A DNA stretch of 64,000 nt from Lathyrus oleraceus. Lineage: Eukaryota; Streptophyta; Magnoliopsida; Fabales; Fabaceae. A program made the translations under genes and the position numbers. Of the stretch, positions 52,097 through 64,000 are shown piece after piece. Numbering within the stretch: position 1 is the first letter of the stretch; each line of letters opens with the position of its first letter. The DNA lies in assembly GCF_024323335.1 (NCBI RefSeq), contig NC_066579.1, positions 360,468,665-360,532,664 on the forward strand. The letters are read 5' to 3'. The notes beneath the pieces are model-generated. The model searched no databases. It had not been told where the DNA came from and saw only the letters and a list, made by a program, of their open reading frames with translations.

Positions 52097-53053
52097 TGTT
52101 TACTGTGGAAATTGGTAAACAACCGATGGTCCTCCCTAAGCCTTAAAACTAAAGGTTACTTGCTGGATCAACCAGTTGATCCTAAGACATGTGCTAGTAT
52201 AACAAGGTAACTTATTCAATTCGATAGACTATTAACTTTGTGAGAAACGGCTTCTGACAAAGTATTGAACAAGCACAGGTTTTTTCCACACGAAATGATG
52301 ATGCCATAGCCTATGGGTGACTCGTGACCGACAACACTATAACAATCAAAAGACATACACAACGAACACGCTTTTGGTGAATTCTATTATCGTAATAGAA
52401 TTAGTGTCGACAGCGTAGACGACAACGTAAAATCATAATTCAAACGTAAATGAAATTAAAACAAAGTGTTCAACGGGAACAATTGAAAAATAAGGAAGTT
52501 GAATTGAAGTAAATGTGGTGATTCACGTACATAGCACTCTTAAAAACTCTTGCTTCCTCGCGCTGGGAATGTGAAGTTTTTTACAAGTGATTTTGGTACA
52601 AAGTGAACACCACGAGTCCTCTGTGGGATCCCCTATTTATAATGAACTAAAGGAACTGTCTACAAGCAAAACTACTAAAAAATAACAGACGTCGTGCCAC
52701 ACGATCTAAAAACTGCTCCATATTTTGGCGCTTATTCTCCTTGTAACTGCTAGTCATTTTGAATTTCAAACTTATCCCGCTCAGGTATTTCTGTCGACAC
52801 TATCTCCTATGTGCTTGATACAACCAAGAATTTCATAAGTCCCAATCTCTAGTTTAGTCGACAGAACGGATTTCGACCAAACATGATTCTTCTGTCGGTT
52901 TCATCTTCTGGTAGCTTGTGTTTTCACCGTTCTTGCTTATCTTGGGCTCCGCTTTCTTTCAGACCTCCCCTTGGCGGGGTATAATCCTTAAATCCATAAG
53001 GCCCTTTCATTGATTACGCCTTCAACATGCCCTATCAATTTCTTGTGGTAACA
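52097..53053 (-). repeat. Element Y 5' LTR (candidate, about 957 bp)
   Basis: On the - strand it starts TGTTACC and ends AGTAAACA, so the ends are near-inverted. It carries TATAAATA (52634-52641, - strand). The primer-site candidate follows. No second copy was seen, so limits rest on termini alone; the possible 5-bp flank GTAAT at 53054 has no partner. Confidence 0.6.
52634..52641 (-). promoter_or_regulatory. TATA box, Y LTR
   Basis: TATAAATA then GGGGATCCC on the - strand, a good LTR promoter context. Confidence 0.65.
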
Positions 53054-55736
53054 GTAATATGGTGTGCACCAATCACTCGAGTACTTGAGAAATAGTGAAG
53101 CGAACGCTTCCTATATTCTTTTTCATCCAAGTTTAAATTATGAAAGATTGTGCAAAAATAATTTGAATCTGAATCGATGTGAATTTAGTTGAGTTTTAAA
53201 ATGGATTATTCAGTATTGGATCAAATTTCGGTTTATTGAAAATATTGATTTTAAGTTGTTTTGTTATTTAATTGATAATTAAGCAATCTAATTAATTAAT
53301 AAAAAATATTTGAATTAGCTAATTCAAGCAATCAATTATCAACATTAATCACTACATGTATATTCTATCAACATAATCGAATTAATTAAACTCGCTTAAT
53401 CAAAGCTAATTAATTGATAAAAATTGCTTAGTTAATCTTACTAACCAAGAAAAAATGATTTTAATTGGGAATAATTTATTGGACTTTGAGATTTAATGAG
53501 GGTAAGAATAAATTAGAAAACACTAACAAAATATGCTCAAGGTTGGTGCCTAACGGAAGCAAGACAACAACCATTATCCATATAAAATCTAACAATACCA
53601 ACTAAATGTACCACCACCAACATACATACACGCATCGGGTTCATTACAAATGACATCGTTACTTTCTACACTAGAATCTACTTGCAAAATGATTATACAA
53701 GGAATACCATTAAATCTTGATGCTCACAACATTTGCACTCTATAGAATTGTTATCAAGACTAAGGAGTCTTACAACTAAATTCAACATTTATCCATGGGT
53801 CTTGATTTTATATCATGCTTTAGCTTATATCAGTAACTTTAACAAGGAGAAGAATGTGAATGCTTACACAGAATAATAGAAAGAAGCATAATGCAGATGA
53901 AATCACGCTAGCTTCAAACACGTCAAATACTAAAACAACATAACCAAATCAAAAGACGAACATGCGCTCGAAACTCATTCATAGCCAAAAGCAAAGCCAA
54001 ATGAAAATACCGACAATGAGATATGATTTAAGCACGGCCTGCACTAAGTTTTTCCAGCTTTACCTTTGTTTTTTCCAGCTTCATGTAATCTTGTTGCCTA
54101 CATAGTGAGTTAACTTTAACTCATCTGCTAGTGGTTGTCTTGCTTCTTCAATAGTGATCGAAGGATCAATAATGGATCTTCATTTTTGAGAGTGTAGATT
54201 TTCCTGCAAAGAACACGTTGGAATGGAAATAACAAACGGAAGGTGAATGCGGATGAGGGGAGTTAACGACTATCACGCCGGGGCTGGTGACAGGTTGAGT
54301 CGCGGAACCTTATAATGGTCGTTCTCGCCATGAATGAGTAGATTTAGTGTCTCGATTTGAACAAGATCGTGTTTGGTCGGAGGGAGATAGGTGACAGTGG
54401 TGCGGTTTGTAGGGGTAACGACGGTTTTTTGTCAGAGTGGTTGAGGAAAGATCTCGCGCGGCAGAGGTCGGAGTCTCGGTTTACGGCGAAGGGAGTAGAA
54501 GGTCGTTGGGTGGGAGAACGGCGTTGTGAAGGCTATCGTGAGGCGGATGCGCATGGTTTCTAGTGGATAGTGAAGGCGAGTGGTGATTATGGGTTGTGTT
54601 ACGTGACGTGTTTGATGGTTGTTGACGGTGGAGATGATGAAGATGGAGATTTTGCATGGTGGCTCTCGTGGTGGCCACGGAGGAAGTGCGGAAGGGTGGT
54701 CGTTGTTGGATCGCGGCGTTGGTTGAAGGAAGAAGTTTTGTCGCCGGTGAAGGTGATTTATGGTTTACAGCGGAGGTAGTATTATTGTGAGGAAGAAGTT
54801 CGTTAGGTCATGAGTGAGCGGTGGAGAGAAGTGAGGATGGATGAAGGTGAGGGCTGTTCGCGGCGCGTGGTGGCGGTCGGCGTAGGTATAGCGGTTCGCC
54901 GGTAATGGAGGTTTTTAGAAGAAAAGTTTTTCCTTTCTCTTTTCGTTTCTCTTTTATTGGTAGGTGAGAGAGGGTCTGAGATAGGAGAGTGGGTGTGGGG
55001 TTACCAATATATATATTTTTTATTTAATGCCCAGTCCGTCAGCTTTTAGGAGAGTGGGAAATGTGTGAAGAATCTTTTTTTTGGATTTTATCTTTCATTC
55101 ATTTGCCAGCTGTTGGAGTCATCTGTCCAAGATATTTCCTCTTTTTTTACTTTAGAAACTATAAAGGATTAGTAATTGTATTGAAAATAAAATCAATTAA
55201 TTAAAATAGGTCCAAATTGACTATTTAATTGATTCTAATTTATTCAAAAGAGATTTTTGGATAAAAGGATAAAAATAAAGGATCAAATATGAATAAAAAG
55301 TCAGACGAAAATTTGCTCGAAAAAATAAATCGGACGCATTAAAATGATCAGCACAAAATATACTTATTGAAAAAATACAGCGTTTCTTTAAATTTGGAAA
55401 TAATTTTTCATCGGTTAAAAGGCTCAAGCGGGTCAAAACGCAGCCGAAAAAGTTGCTAAAAAATATGACGGGCACACCAGATTAAACTACGTGAACCGTA
55501 GGTTAATGATATTGACGTCTGCAATTTTAATTTTGAAACTTTTTACCCGCTGATTTTGCATGTTCTTGAGAAATGATTTAACCAATTTGTCTGTATTTTC
55601 AATAAATTTATTCCGACTGATATTTTAGGTATTATTCATGATGAAATGCATGTCATGTTGTACATATGATGCAAATTAAAAAATGAAATTAGATTTATGA
55701 AAATTTAAAATGCTTGGACAAAATTGGGGTATGACA
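53054..55736 (-). mobile_element. Probable old Ty3 LTR (element U), - strand
   Basis: The right end reads, on the - strand, TGTCATACCCCAATTTTGTCC, a start typical of legume Ty3 LTRs. TATATATATTGG at about 55006-55016 suits a promoter, followed by a GC-rich region (54240-54900) where small ORFs occur without domains. The left limit is unknown; Y may have inserted in it. I see no gene. 53054-54050 is AT-rich and unremarkable. Confidence 0.5.
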
Positions 55737-55960
55737 GACATCTTATTCAATATTGGTCTGTTAGGATGTAAACCTTCCACAACTCCAATGTCAAGAGATA
55801 CAAGATTATCACACACTGAAGGCATACCCTTGGAAGACCCTAATGCATACAGGAGGATTGTAGGCCAACTAATTTATCTATTGAATACTCGTCCAAATTT
55901 AGCTTATTTTGTATAAAAAGCTCAGTCATGATATGAGTAATCCTACCAACTTTCACCACA
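55737..55960 (+). pseudogene. pol: Copia pol fragment (RT to RNase H connection)
   Basis: Begins exactly at the end of the U LTR: DILFNIGLLGCKPSTTPM, then PLEDPNAYRRIVGQLIYL, NTRPNLAYFV, stop, KLSHDMSNPTNFH. This is the RT C-terminal and connection region of a Ty1/copia element, not X or W by sequence. The 5' side is lost. Confidence 0.8.
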
Positions 55961-55971
55961 AGGCAGTTTTT

Positions 55972-56278
55972 TGTTAAAACAAGATTTGTTTATGCCCTTA
56001 AAAGGTTTTGGTGATAATAAAGTATTTAAAGAATTTTAGGGTTTGATAACATTTTGTTTAAGTGTGCAGGATCACGAGCATATAACTAATCCTGATTTTT
56101 AGCATATGTGGAGAAGTAATTTAAAGTATAATTATGATTGATCATAATCTGAACTAGTTCATTGCCTATGAAGGCATCAAACTTTGGCGTCATGACCTAA
56201 CTTCTGATGACAGCTCAGACTCTGAAGGTGTAAAGAGCAGTTGATTCGTACTCTGAATCAAAATAGTCTTATCGTATC
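55972..56278 (+). repeat. Start of a copia LTR (fragment), candidate
   Basis: TGTTAAAACAAGATTTG is a start known to me from SIRE/Maximus-like legume LTRs. It is cut by element Z at 56279. The distance from the pol scrap is only about 12 bases, so this may be another insertion. Termini evidence only. Confidence 0.4.
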
Positions 56279-57520
56279 TGTAGCGGGGTATTTGTTACCA
56301 TTAGAGATATTGACTAAATCCAAGGTAAACCATACAAGTCGAGTCGCCACCGCACTTCTATTTATCCAAAGGAATGGTTAGAAAGCAAACAAAAACCTAA
56401 AAGTTTTATCGAATCAAAAACTAGTAAAAATGTCAGAGATCTGGGTAAGGGGGTTGGTTATGCAATGGGAAGGTTTTAAGCCCCCAAAACATCCTAGGTA
56501 CTCCTAGGGAGCCCTTTTCACACTTGTTGTAAGGTTGGTATTTGGTGAAAATTGTTTGTGCAAACATGATTGAAGAGATGAGAAGAGAATATACAAATTA
56601 TTTATAATTTTTGTGTTTGGATGGATAAACCCATTGCCTAAGTACCATCTTTAAAAGATTAGGATCAAAACCTCGTAGTTCGGGGTAAAAATCTCAAAAT
56701 GAGTTGGTGAATTGATTGTTCCAAAAGCCCTAAGGTCTTTTGTTATCCAAGGGAGAAAACTCAGCCTAAAAACCACAAATCCACCATGTGAGGGTAGCTT
56801 CAACATGCTAGTGAGGGGTTAACCCTATAATAAGCATGGAAGACTCATTGTCCATCACTAAGGATATAGGTGAGCATTACATCTACCTCAAGGATAACTC
56901 AAACCTAATAGCTAAAGGTTATGAAAAAAGTTTGATTAAGAAAGCGGTCATTGAAACCACAAAAAAGACATTTGAATGAGTTATATTTACCAATGAAAAG
57001 TATTTACAAAATGGTTAAAAGTGGATTAAAGATTCAATTCAAAATAAGTATAATGAAAAGAAAGTTTGAAAATCAAAAGCATAAGGCTTAGGTTTCTAAT
57101 GTTTGAAAACAAGTGTTAAATGTTTGCACAAAAGTTTTGGCTTGGGTTAGAGTGGAGAGATGAAGAAGAATGGCTAAGGTCCTAAACATACAAGAGGTGA
57201 GGGAAAAGAGATCATGACCACAAATGGAGTTCCTCTCTTGAGATCATATTGATGATCCAAGTAGCTTCCACCCTTTGGAATAAGCAATCACATAAGCATA
57301 AACTCAGCAATCAACAATCAAATGAACTCTTGGAAAGCTCCTCAATGTATCTTGGATCCCTCTCTCTTAGAAGCTCATGGTAATGGTTCCTCAATTTGAA
57401 TCAAGTTGGAATCCCTAGCACAAGAACACACACATTAAAAGATTCTAGCAAACAAACAAGGAATGAACAAGAAGAGTTTAGAAGTTGGTCCTTTCAAGGT
57501 TATCTTCAACATTAAGCATT

Positions 57521-57593
57521 CTAAAGGCCCAATGCCTAGTTGCTCTTTGAATTTTATAGTACTCTAAAGGCCCAATGCCTAGTTGCTCTTTGA
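57521..57593 (-). repeat. Direct repeat, 30 bp twice, period 43
   Basis: CTAAAGGCCCAATGCCTAG plus 11 more bases, at 57521 and 57564, exact. Confidence 0.9.
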
Positions 57594-58208
57594 CTCCAAA
57601 TTTGCATAGGGAAAGTCCTAAAGTCTAAGTCCATTTGTCCATTTTTGCGTTTGGTCCACAACAATCAAAACAACACACAAGCATAATAGTATATATACAC
57701 AATTATGTGCTCAAGTGAGCAAAAGGCAAATTGCATTAACATAAACATGTGCTCAAGTGAGCAAAGGAAAAAAGCAAATGAATAATATGTACAAGAATAG
57801 TAAATTGCATAAATGTAAAGTGCAAGAAGTAAATGTTAGTGGTTAATGGTTAATGTTAGTAATTAGTGTGCCATAAGGAAAATTTAGCGCTATGTTAAGC
57901 AATCGTAATTGGACTTACGTAGAAGTCACAACTATCTGAGGCCGGTCAATAATAATGTAGGCAATAACACAAGTTAGAAGTCTTGATTAGTGAACCAAGT
58001 TCCAACAACTTGCCATGCCAAAAAGAAAATGGGAAATGATCTTGTATTGGTTTAAGTCCTTTGCATGATTTAGGAAGCAATCTATCCTTAATGCAAAGCC
58101 ATTCACTTGATCATTTGATCAAGATGAATTAGATTTGAATCAAGGAAGATTAAGCCTCCCTAATCAATGCTGACTTATCAACCTTTAACTCATTGATCAA
58201 AAAGAAAA

Positions 58209-58210
<2 letters not shown>

Positions 58211-58239
<29 letters not shown>

Positions 58240-58240
58240 A
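58211..58240 (+). repeat. (AGA)10 microsatellite
   Basis: Ten perfect AGA units in the Z LTR. Confidence 0.95.
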
Positions 58241-58700
58241 TGGATAATGAAAATAAATAAGTGCATTAAATGAAATGGAATGTACCAATCAACAAGTGTT
58301 GACCAATGACATTGAGGATCATGGTCAAACAATCAAAAACAGAAGTGAGATGAAGATTGGAAGTCAAGAAATGAACAAAATATTTTTGGCATTTTTAATA
58401 TTTGAAAATAAACTTGAATTAAAATATTAAAGAAAGGTCAAACTTCAAAATCACTTCAAATCAACTTTGAAAAGTCCAAGTGATTTATCCTAAGTTCAAC
58501 AAGGTCAAACAAAGTTTGACAAAAAATTTCAACATTTTTAAAAGTCAGAAACTATTTTTAATCAATTAAAAATGAATAAAAATAACCTAATTGAACTAAA
58601 ATCTCAAATAAATCTCAAATCAATTAAAAAATTGATGAGAATATTTTTCATAGATCCATCATCATTCAAATAGGTTGAGAAAATATTTTTGTATCTTTGA

Positions 58701-58800
58701 AAATAACCAGAAAAGAGAAAATTCACAAAAAAATATCAAAAACTATTTAAAATGAATTAAAAATAACCAGAAAAGAGAAAATTCACAAAAAAATATCAAA
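58701..58800 (-). repeat. Direct repeat, 40 bp twice, period 60
   Basis: AAATAACCAGAAAAGAGAAA and the next 20 bases occur at 58701 and exactly 60 bp on at 58761, identical. Confidence 0.92.
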
Positions 58801-59716
58801 AGATGAAATAAAAAATATTAAAAATTATTTTTAGAAACTAGAAATAAAAAGAGAAATAATGCAGTTGGTCCCATATTTTTTGGATTAAAAATGAAAGAGT
58901 TATGAATTTTTGAAGTTAAATGAAATAAAAGAAATAAAATGGAAATTATAAAAATCAGGAAAAACCACAAGCGTCTGATCAAGCCTCATTAATTGACGTG
59001 GTTGATCAGAAGGCTCTCAAGCGCGCACTTACCATGTACATGAGTCAAGCGCGTGGTACCATGCATTAAATGGAGTCAAACATAACAAGGGCCAGGATTA
59101 GATTGTGGGAAACGCATTCAATGGTCCAGGTTCAATCTGGCATGGTGGACAGTGGTGTACACCACCGTCTTCTCCGGCGAGCATACCAGCTCCGTCCAGA
59201 GTTGCAGGTTTGCAAAAGATAACCAAAACTCACGATCCATATACCAAATTAAATCTAGGGTGATGTACATCACCCCTGTACCATTAGTTTCTCTTCTAGA
59301 TCCCCATAGTAAGAGAAATCAGAAGGAGAAAAATATGGTGTTCATGCTGAACTTCATGGATTTCAAAAATTGAGCATATAGCAATGATGCCTCTATAGAG
59401 AGGACTTCAGACAACACAATATCAAGGCCAATAGATCAAAAAATAAGGAGTTTCAAAGAAAAAACCAGTTGATGCACACCTTTGAATTGTGAAGCTTTGA
59501 GTCCCTTTCCTTAGCTCCTTTTGCAAAACAGAACCTCAATGGATCAGATGATGAAGGTTTAGGAACTTTAGATCTGAAGACTCAACCAAATTCAATTGAA
59601 TTTTAGATCTGAAATTTTGAAGAAATGTGAACTTAGTTCCTTTGGTATGGTTGGGAATTCACTCTTGCAGCATTTCAGGCGCCTTTAGGTTAGTTCATAG
59701 TGAAGCATAGCACGTG

Positions 59717-59724
59717 TATTTATA
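59717..59724 (-). promoter_or_regulatory. TATA box, Z LTR
   Basis: TATAAATA on the - strand, followed by CACGTG, a G-box word. Confidence 0.55.
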
Positions 59725-61240
59725 GCTGGAATTGGCTGAACAAGTGATTTTACTCGTGTGCAGGGCAAATGGATTTTCCTTGCATGAGCTTGTATGATCA
59801 TGTGGAAGGCCCAATGAAGCTTGGAATAACTTGCTGAACTCATGTAGATTGCAAATGGACGTGTACAAGAAGTGTAAACAGCTCAAGCATGGCAATTGGA
59901 ATTGAATTTCACAAAATGCACCAAACCTTCATGCCTTCGAAAATGGTGCTTCCAAACTCCAAATGACACCTCATGAGTAATGGTTAGAAAGCTTATTTCA
60001 TAAGGAACAGATGATATGTTGATAAAAATTTCAATTGGACCTTGGAAATTAGTGAATTTTGAGTTTAAAGTGTAAGGTGCAAAACAGGCAAAAGTGAAGT
60101 TTCCAAATTTGGCCAATGTTCAAGCCTTTCTGTTTGGATGATGCAAGCCTCAAATGTAAAAACCTCCAATATGAAAGTTGTATATCGTTTCAAGACAATC
60201 AAGATGGACTTAGATTTTGCATCATTTGGATTTTTGATGAAGAAGTTATGGGCACTTGAAGTTGGACTTTTTTGCCTTTCAATGCATTTGGTCCAAAGTG
60301 ACCTATAATGTTTTGCATTATCACATGTATTTATTTTGATATTTTGAAATTTTGTTAAACATAACATTTGAAGTAGACACATTAAGCTTTCCAATTCACT
60401 TGATCCCACCTTAAAATCATAAAAAACGAATGAGTTATGTTCTTGGGAATTTGACCCAAAATTAGGCTTTCGGTCAAAATGACCTATAATGTTTTGGAAT
60501 GGGAGATGATCTTCCAAGCTTCAAATCCAATTTTGATGAACATGAAAGTTGTTCATATTGTCCTTAAGAAAAGTTTTTCTCCTAGGATCATCTCCATTTG
60601 ACCAAAACATAAAAAGTTAGGTCTCAGTGCATTTCAAAATAGCCAGATGAATTGACTGATCAACTTTTCAAGTCCACAACTCATATCTTGATGAATTGAT
60701 GATTGAGGAAACTCAAATAAGTTCAAATATGCATGAAATGATGAATTAAAGAACTTACATTGATTGTATTTGACCATGGGCTGAGGTTGCTTCATGAGCA
60801 AGGCACACTTGGTACATAGATGAATTAGGGTTTCCTTGGAACACAAACCTCAAACCCTTTGACTTGCTATGATCAAAATGATGAATTGAGATACTAAGAA
60901 GGCATATTTGATGGATGAGAGATTTGGGAACCATTTCCATGCTTGCCTTCATCTTCTCTTGGCCATATCATTGCACCAATGATCTCCTAGAAGCTTTGGG
61001 CCTTGTGATTGCTCAAGCTACAAACAAGAAATGTTAGTGACATATTTTTGTGCTTTTGGTTAGTGAATGAAATGAGAAAAGCAATAATATACAATTCAAG
61101 AATGCTTGGTGATCCCAAACCACTCACAAGAAGTCCCATCCAAAGGTAAAGGGAACCTAGATGCTTATGATCCTTGAGGCTTTGCAAATGCAATGTTATG
61201 ATGCCATGAGGGATCTTGGGGCCAAAATTGGGGTCTTACA

Positions 61241-64000
61241 GATGCCCCTATTTAAGGTCATTCTAGCCGGAGAAGTGAAGGTTAACATCTTCGTCTCGAC
61301 GAGGTAGAATGGGCTTAAATAATAACAAAGAGACAAATTTTGGTCCCTAAGAGACCTCATGATGCGAATGTATGTATGCATACGGTAACACTTTGTGGAG
61401 ATATGTGTCCACAAAGAAAGAAAGAAACCAGGAATAACTGAAAATCCACTAGAGTAACACACTCATAAATGGGACCAAGACTCCAGGGACTTTACTGGGA
61501 GTAAAGGAATAAAAATGTGTGAGCAGGTCACGACTTGAAACTTGCTGAGAGACACGAAGGAAATCCATGAAATAAATCAATGGAAAGACTCGAGCTGACT
61601 CAAAGATGCATGTATTAGGGAATATGCCAATACAGCAAAACTTATCCACAACGGATGCTTCGGATAAAAATCCGGACTCAGGCTGAGAGAATCCACTAAG
61701 GGACCTTGCTGGGGAAACCCCCAAACAATACTCCTTTAGGGAAGCAACAGGATGAGGTATTACCGGTTACTGGGTAATAAGCTCAAAGAGTCATGTGATC
61801 TGAACACCGGTATAAGGGTGAGAGAACAACATGCTCGGGAAGAATGAATATCTAAGACCGGTATAAAGGTGAGAGATATCAAACATCCGAAATCATCTGA
61901 GGAAGACCTAAAAAGGTAAACTTCAGCTCAGGAAAATCTGACTCTGCAAGGGGACAAAAAGTCATAACAGGGAGCAAGGAGGGAGGAACACCAGGGATAC
62001 CGGTTACTGGGCATATAATAGGTGACCAACCAAAGCGTGAATTGGGGAATATTTCCAAGACACTCATCATCCAGAAAAGGGCTAAAAGCAAACTCGATTA
62101 CAGGATGGACATTCGATTCCAATAAAAGGGATACGAATCTTACTCGACTGGGGAAGAACAAAAGGCTTCGACCAAAGAGTGCATGAGATATATTATCTAT
62201 TACCACCAGAACGTAGAGAACATACTGGCATAGAAGATTATCCACAACCGGTTACTGGGTTAATAAAGGATAAATCGACCGAACAGAAAGGTCATCGAGC
62301 TACCAAATACTAGGCATATAATGATGGCCGATCTGGGGGGAGAAACAATCATTACCAACAAAAGGGTAATTGAGAGATGACTCACTGGGAATACATTGTC
62401 AAAGGCAATGATCCAGGAGACATACCACCAGTTACTGGGAGATATGCTCAAAAGAAAAGGGGTGAGGGGATATCAATACCGAATATTGGATAAAGATAAT
62501 CGTCAAGGAGGGGATTACATCTACCGGATACTGGATGGAAAACCACGGAAAAGTAACCGTCATCGGTTACGATGAACAAAAAGGTTAACTCTGCAAGGGG
62601 ATGAAATAGGGTTTACGACTACCGGTATAAAGGGTAGAAAACCACAGATTCCGTCGGGGAAAAGATGGATAATTACTGGTTATTGAGCAACTATTCATCC
62701 AAACTACGGGGAAGTGCAGGAAATAGTCATAAGAGGTCAGTCTAGGATCAAACTAGATAGGCACGATGAAACAAAGCTTGTCCCTATGAGGATATAACTC
62801 AATGGGGAATTCCATCCCAATATATGTGTTGGGAGGAGACAGAAACAACCATCATCCACGAGGATATAACTCGGTGGGGAATATGGAAGGAAGGATAAAC
62901 ACTTTCTGCTTAAAGGGCTGACTCTATATGGAGGGATCAGACACAGACATCTGCTTGGGGAAATGTATTACCAACTAGCAAGGGATAACAAACAAAGATA
63001 TATGGCAAAGAATGCAACATGAATATCTGAATTTTTGAAATTATATGCACACATGCGTGGTTTATGTATGATGAATGCTGACAAACAGACATTTCTAACA
63101 CAAACAAGTCCAACGACTGAGGAACAGAACATCTGGTACTACATGTCAAGAGAGAAAGCCATGCCCAGTGGGAAAAACATCCAATCTGATGAGGGGCAAG
63201 GGATACCAGGAAACAAAGATCTCGGCAGGGGAATGAGCATCAGTCATTCCAACTGGGGGCCAAGTTATTGCACAGATGAACTCCGACGTAGAAGCAACTC
63301 TACCGGGGAAGTTATCAAAGAGGAGGATGGATTTCTGGAAGGGAGCAACCATAAACCAGAAGCTTCCAAGGATCACCAGATACTGTCCTACCAATGAGAT
63401 CATATCTGCCGAGGAGGAAAGATCACTACTCTGCTGAAGGAAGGAGGGATGAATAATCTTACCAAACACTCTGCTCAAGAGAAAAGAACCACAAGAGGCT
63501 CCGGAGGAAGAGGACATGAGCATGCCAGGAGTATGAACAAACGCCTTACCCTGTCGAGAATCTTACCATCCTTGGGAGAGCACTGCAGGCATTCCCAGTA
63601 TCCCTATGTCATTGTGAATGTTCACTTTGTTTAAAAACAAATTATGAAAAATTTGATTATTTAAAATAATGATATTTTTTCAATTAAAACATGCAAAACA
63701 TTTGTTGAATAGAAACAAATAAGAGTGAAAATAATTGGATAAAGGCTCAAATTTATTTGAATGGTGGTCTACAAATGGCAAGACTCCATAGATCTTTACA
63801 AATTTGAAATTGGTGATATATATTGGAAAAGGACTACATTGAACATAATGACCATTTCTCCACCAATTCTGAATCCAATGTATTTGAAGCTTTGGTTGAT
63901 GATGAATGAGCGAGAATCTTTGACGGATGGCAGTTGTAGAACAAAGTCTTGTCGGGATGCAGTTACTTGCCAAATCCCTATTTTTTTTTGCCTAGATTGC
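61241..64000 (-). other. Element Z polypurine tract and repeat-rich 3' UTR
   Basis: On the - strand AAATAGGGGCATC lies next to the LTR. The 2.3 kb inward of it have loosely repeated words (+ strand): ACCGGTTACTGGG (61764, 61999, 62248, ACCAGTTACTGGG 62426), CACCGGTATAAGG-like, and CTCNGTGGGGAAT. From 63630 the DNA is AT-rich, as in Ogre before pol. ORFs up to 125 codons here are on both strands and carry no domain. The edge word TTTTTGCCTAGATTGC resembles Ogre at about 33195, just before its pol end. Confidence 0.7.

Larger units (their letters stand above)
47979..53053 (-). mobile_element. Element Y, 5' part (Tat-like Ty3/gypsy)
   Basis: Right half of Y: 5' LTR 52097-53053, primer site, gag, protease, linker and RT N-terminus. 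It is cut by Ogre in RT. Gag and pro are broken by stops and frameshifts. The other half is 23092-25618. Confidence 0.87.
56279..61240 (-). repeat. Element Z 3' LTR (about 4,962 bp)
   Basis: On the - strand from TGTAAGACCCC to ...CCCGCTACA. TATAAATA at 59717-59724 (- strand). Contains the segment GGTTATGCAATGGGAAGG (56456), alike in other LTRs here. The left LTR (1-3690) is its inverted relative. ORFs inside are small and without domains. Confidence 0.8.
56279..64000 (-). mobile_element. Element Z: second Ogre-like element, 3' end
   Basis: 3' LTR 56279-61240 plus 3' UTR 61241-64000 on the - strand; pol must lie right of the window. The polypurine tract and UTR design parallel the complete Ogre, but the sequence is different, so it is a sister family. 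The left flank GTATC (56274-56278) would be one target duplication copy. Confidence 0.75.

Noticed and set aside
54357..54779. Small ORFs in GC-rich DNA as possible host gene
   Set aside because: No domain, no intron signals, and the context fits the R/U5 part of an old LTR after a TATA box.
63035..63523. ORFs of 120-125 codons on both strands near the right edge
   Set aside because: Repeat-rich 3' UTR of Z, on both strands, no domain.

Overview
The window is plant nuclear repeat DNA, most likely from a legume of tribe Fabeae (the pea, vetch, lentil and grass-pea group). I infer this from a complete Ogre-type Ty3/gypsy element with its hallmark layout: very long LTRs of about 4.8 kb, a tRNA-Arg-type primer site, an extra ORF before gag, an intron between protease and reverse transcriptase, and a repetitive 3' UTR. 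I see no convincing host gene, tRNA, rRNA or CRISPR array. Essentially everything recognisable is LTR retrotransposon, nested and mostly decayed.

Layout, left to right. (1) 1-3690 is part of an Ogre-like LTR on the + strand. It is followed by a diverged tandem duplication at about 3781-4117. (2) 4230-23039 is element X, a SIRE/Maximus-type Ty1/copia element on the + strand. Its 5' end is missing and it carries many nonsense codons, but gag, pol, an envelope-like ORF and a 3' LTR are recognisable. (3) 8816-19831 is element W, a different copia element inserted in X's envelope-like ORF with target duplication GTTCC. It has the unusual order LTR - internal - LTR - partial internal - truncated LTR. 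(4) 23092-25618 and 47979-53053 are the two halves of element Y, a Tat-like Ty3/gypsy element on the - strand with an extra antisense ORF beyond pol. (5) 25624-47973 is the Ogre element, 22,350 bp on the - strand, inserted in Y's reverse transcriptase with target duplication GGGGG. (6) 53054-55736 is probably an older Ty3 LTR (element U, - strand) that abuts a scrap of copia pol (55737-55960) and the start of another LTR (55972-56278). (7) 56279-64000 is the 3' LTR and 3' UTR of a second Ogre-like element (Z, - strand), whose genes lie beyond the right edge.

How the parts work together. Each family has the usual division of labour: gag makes the particle, protease cuts the polyprotein, RT/RNase H copies the RNA and integrase inserts it. 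The Ogre copy is closest to intact. ORF1, gag-pro and a pol ORF of ancestral RNase H, archaeal-type RNase H and integrase are all open, and I can place a 254-nt intron that joins pro to RT in frame. The one clear lesion is a one-base deletion just after the RT active site. Its two LTRs differ by only a few dozen changes by eye, so it is the youngest insertion here. W's first two LTRs are proportionally more diverged.

The observations most worth a second look are: the TMV-type readthrough stop (TAG CAA TTA) with an open linker between X's pol and envelope-like ORF; the three-LTR structure of W, whose last LTR begins close to the expected transcription start; the precise Ogre intron; Y's antisense ORF, whose 5' end resembles an Ogre LTR segment; and the repeat-making 3' UTRs of Ogre and Z. 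These are copies of recognisable families. I found no wholly new system, and no database search was possible.
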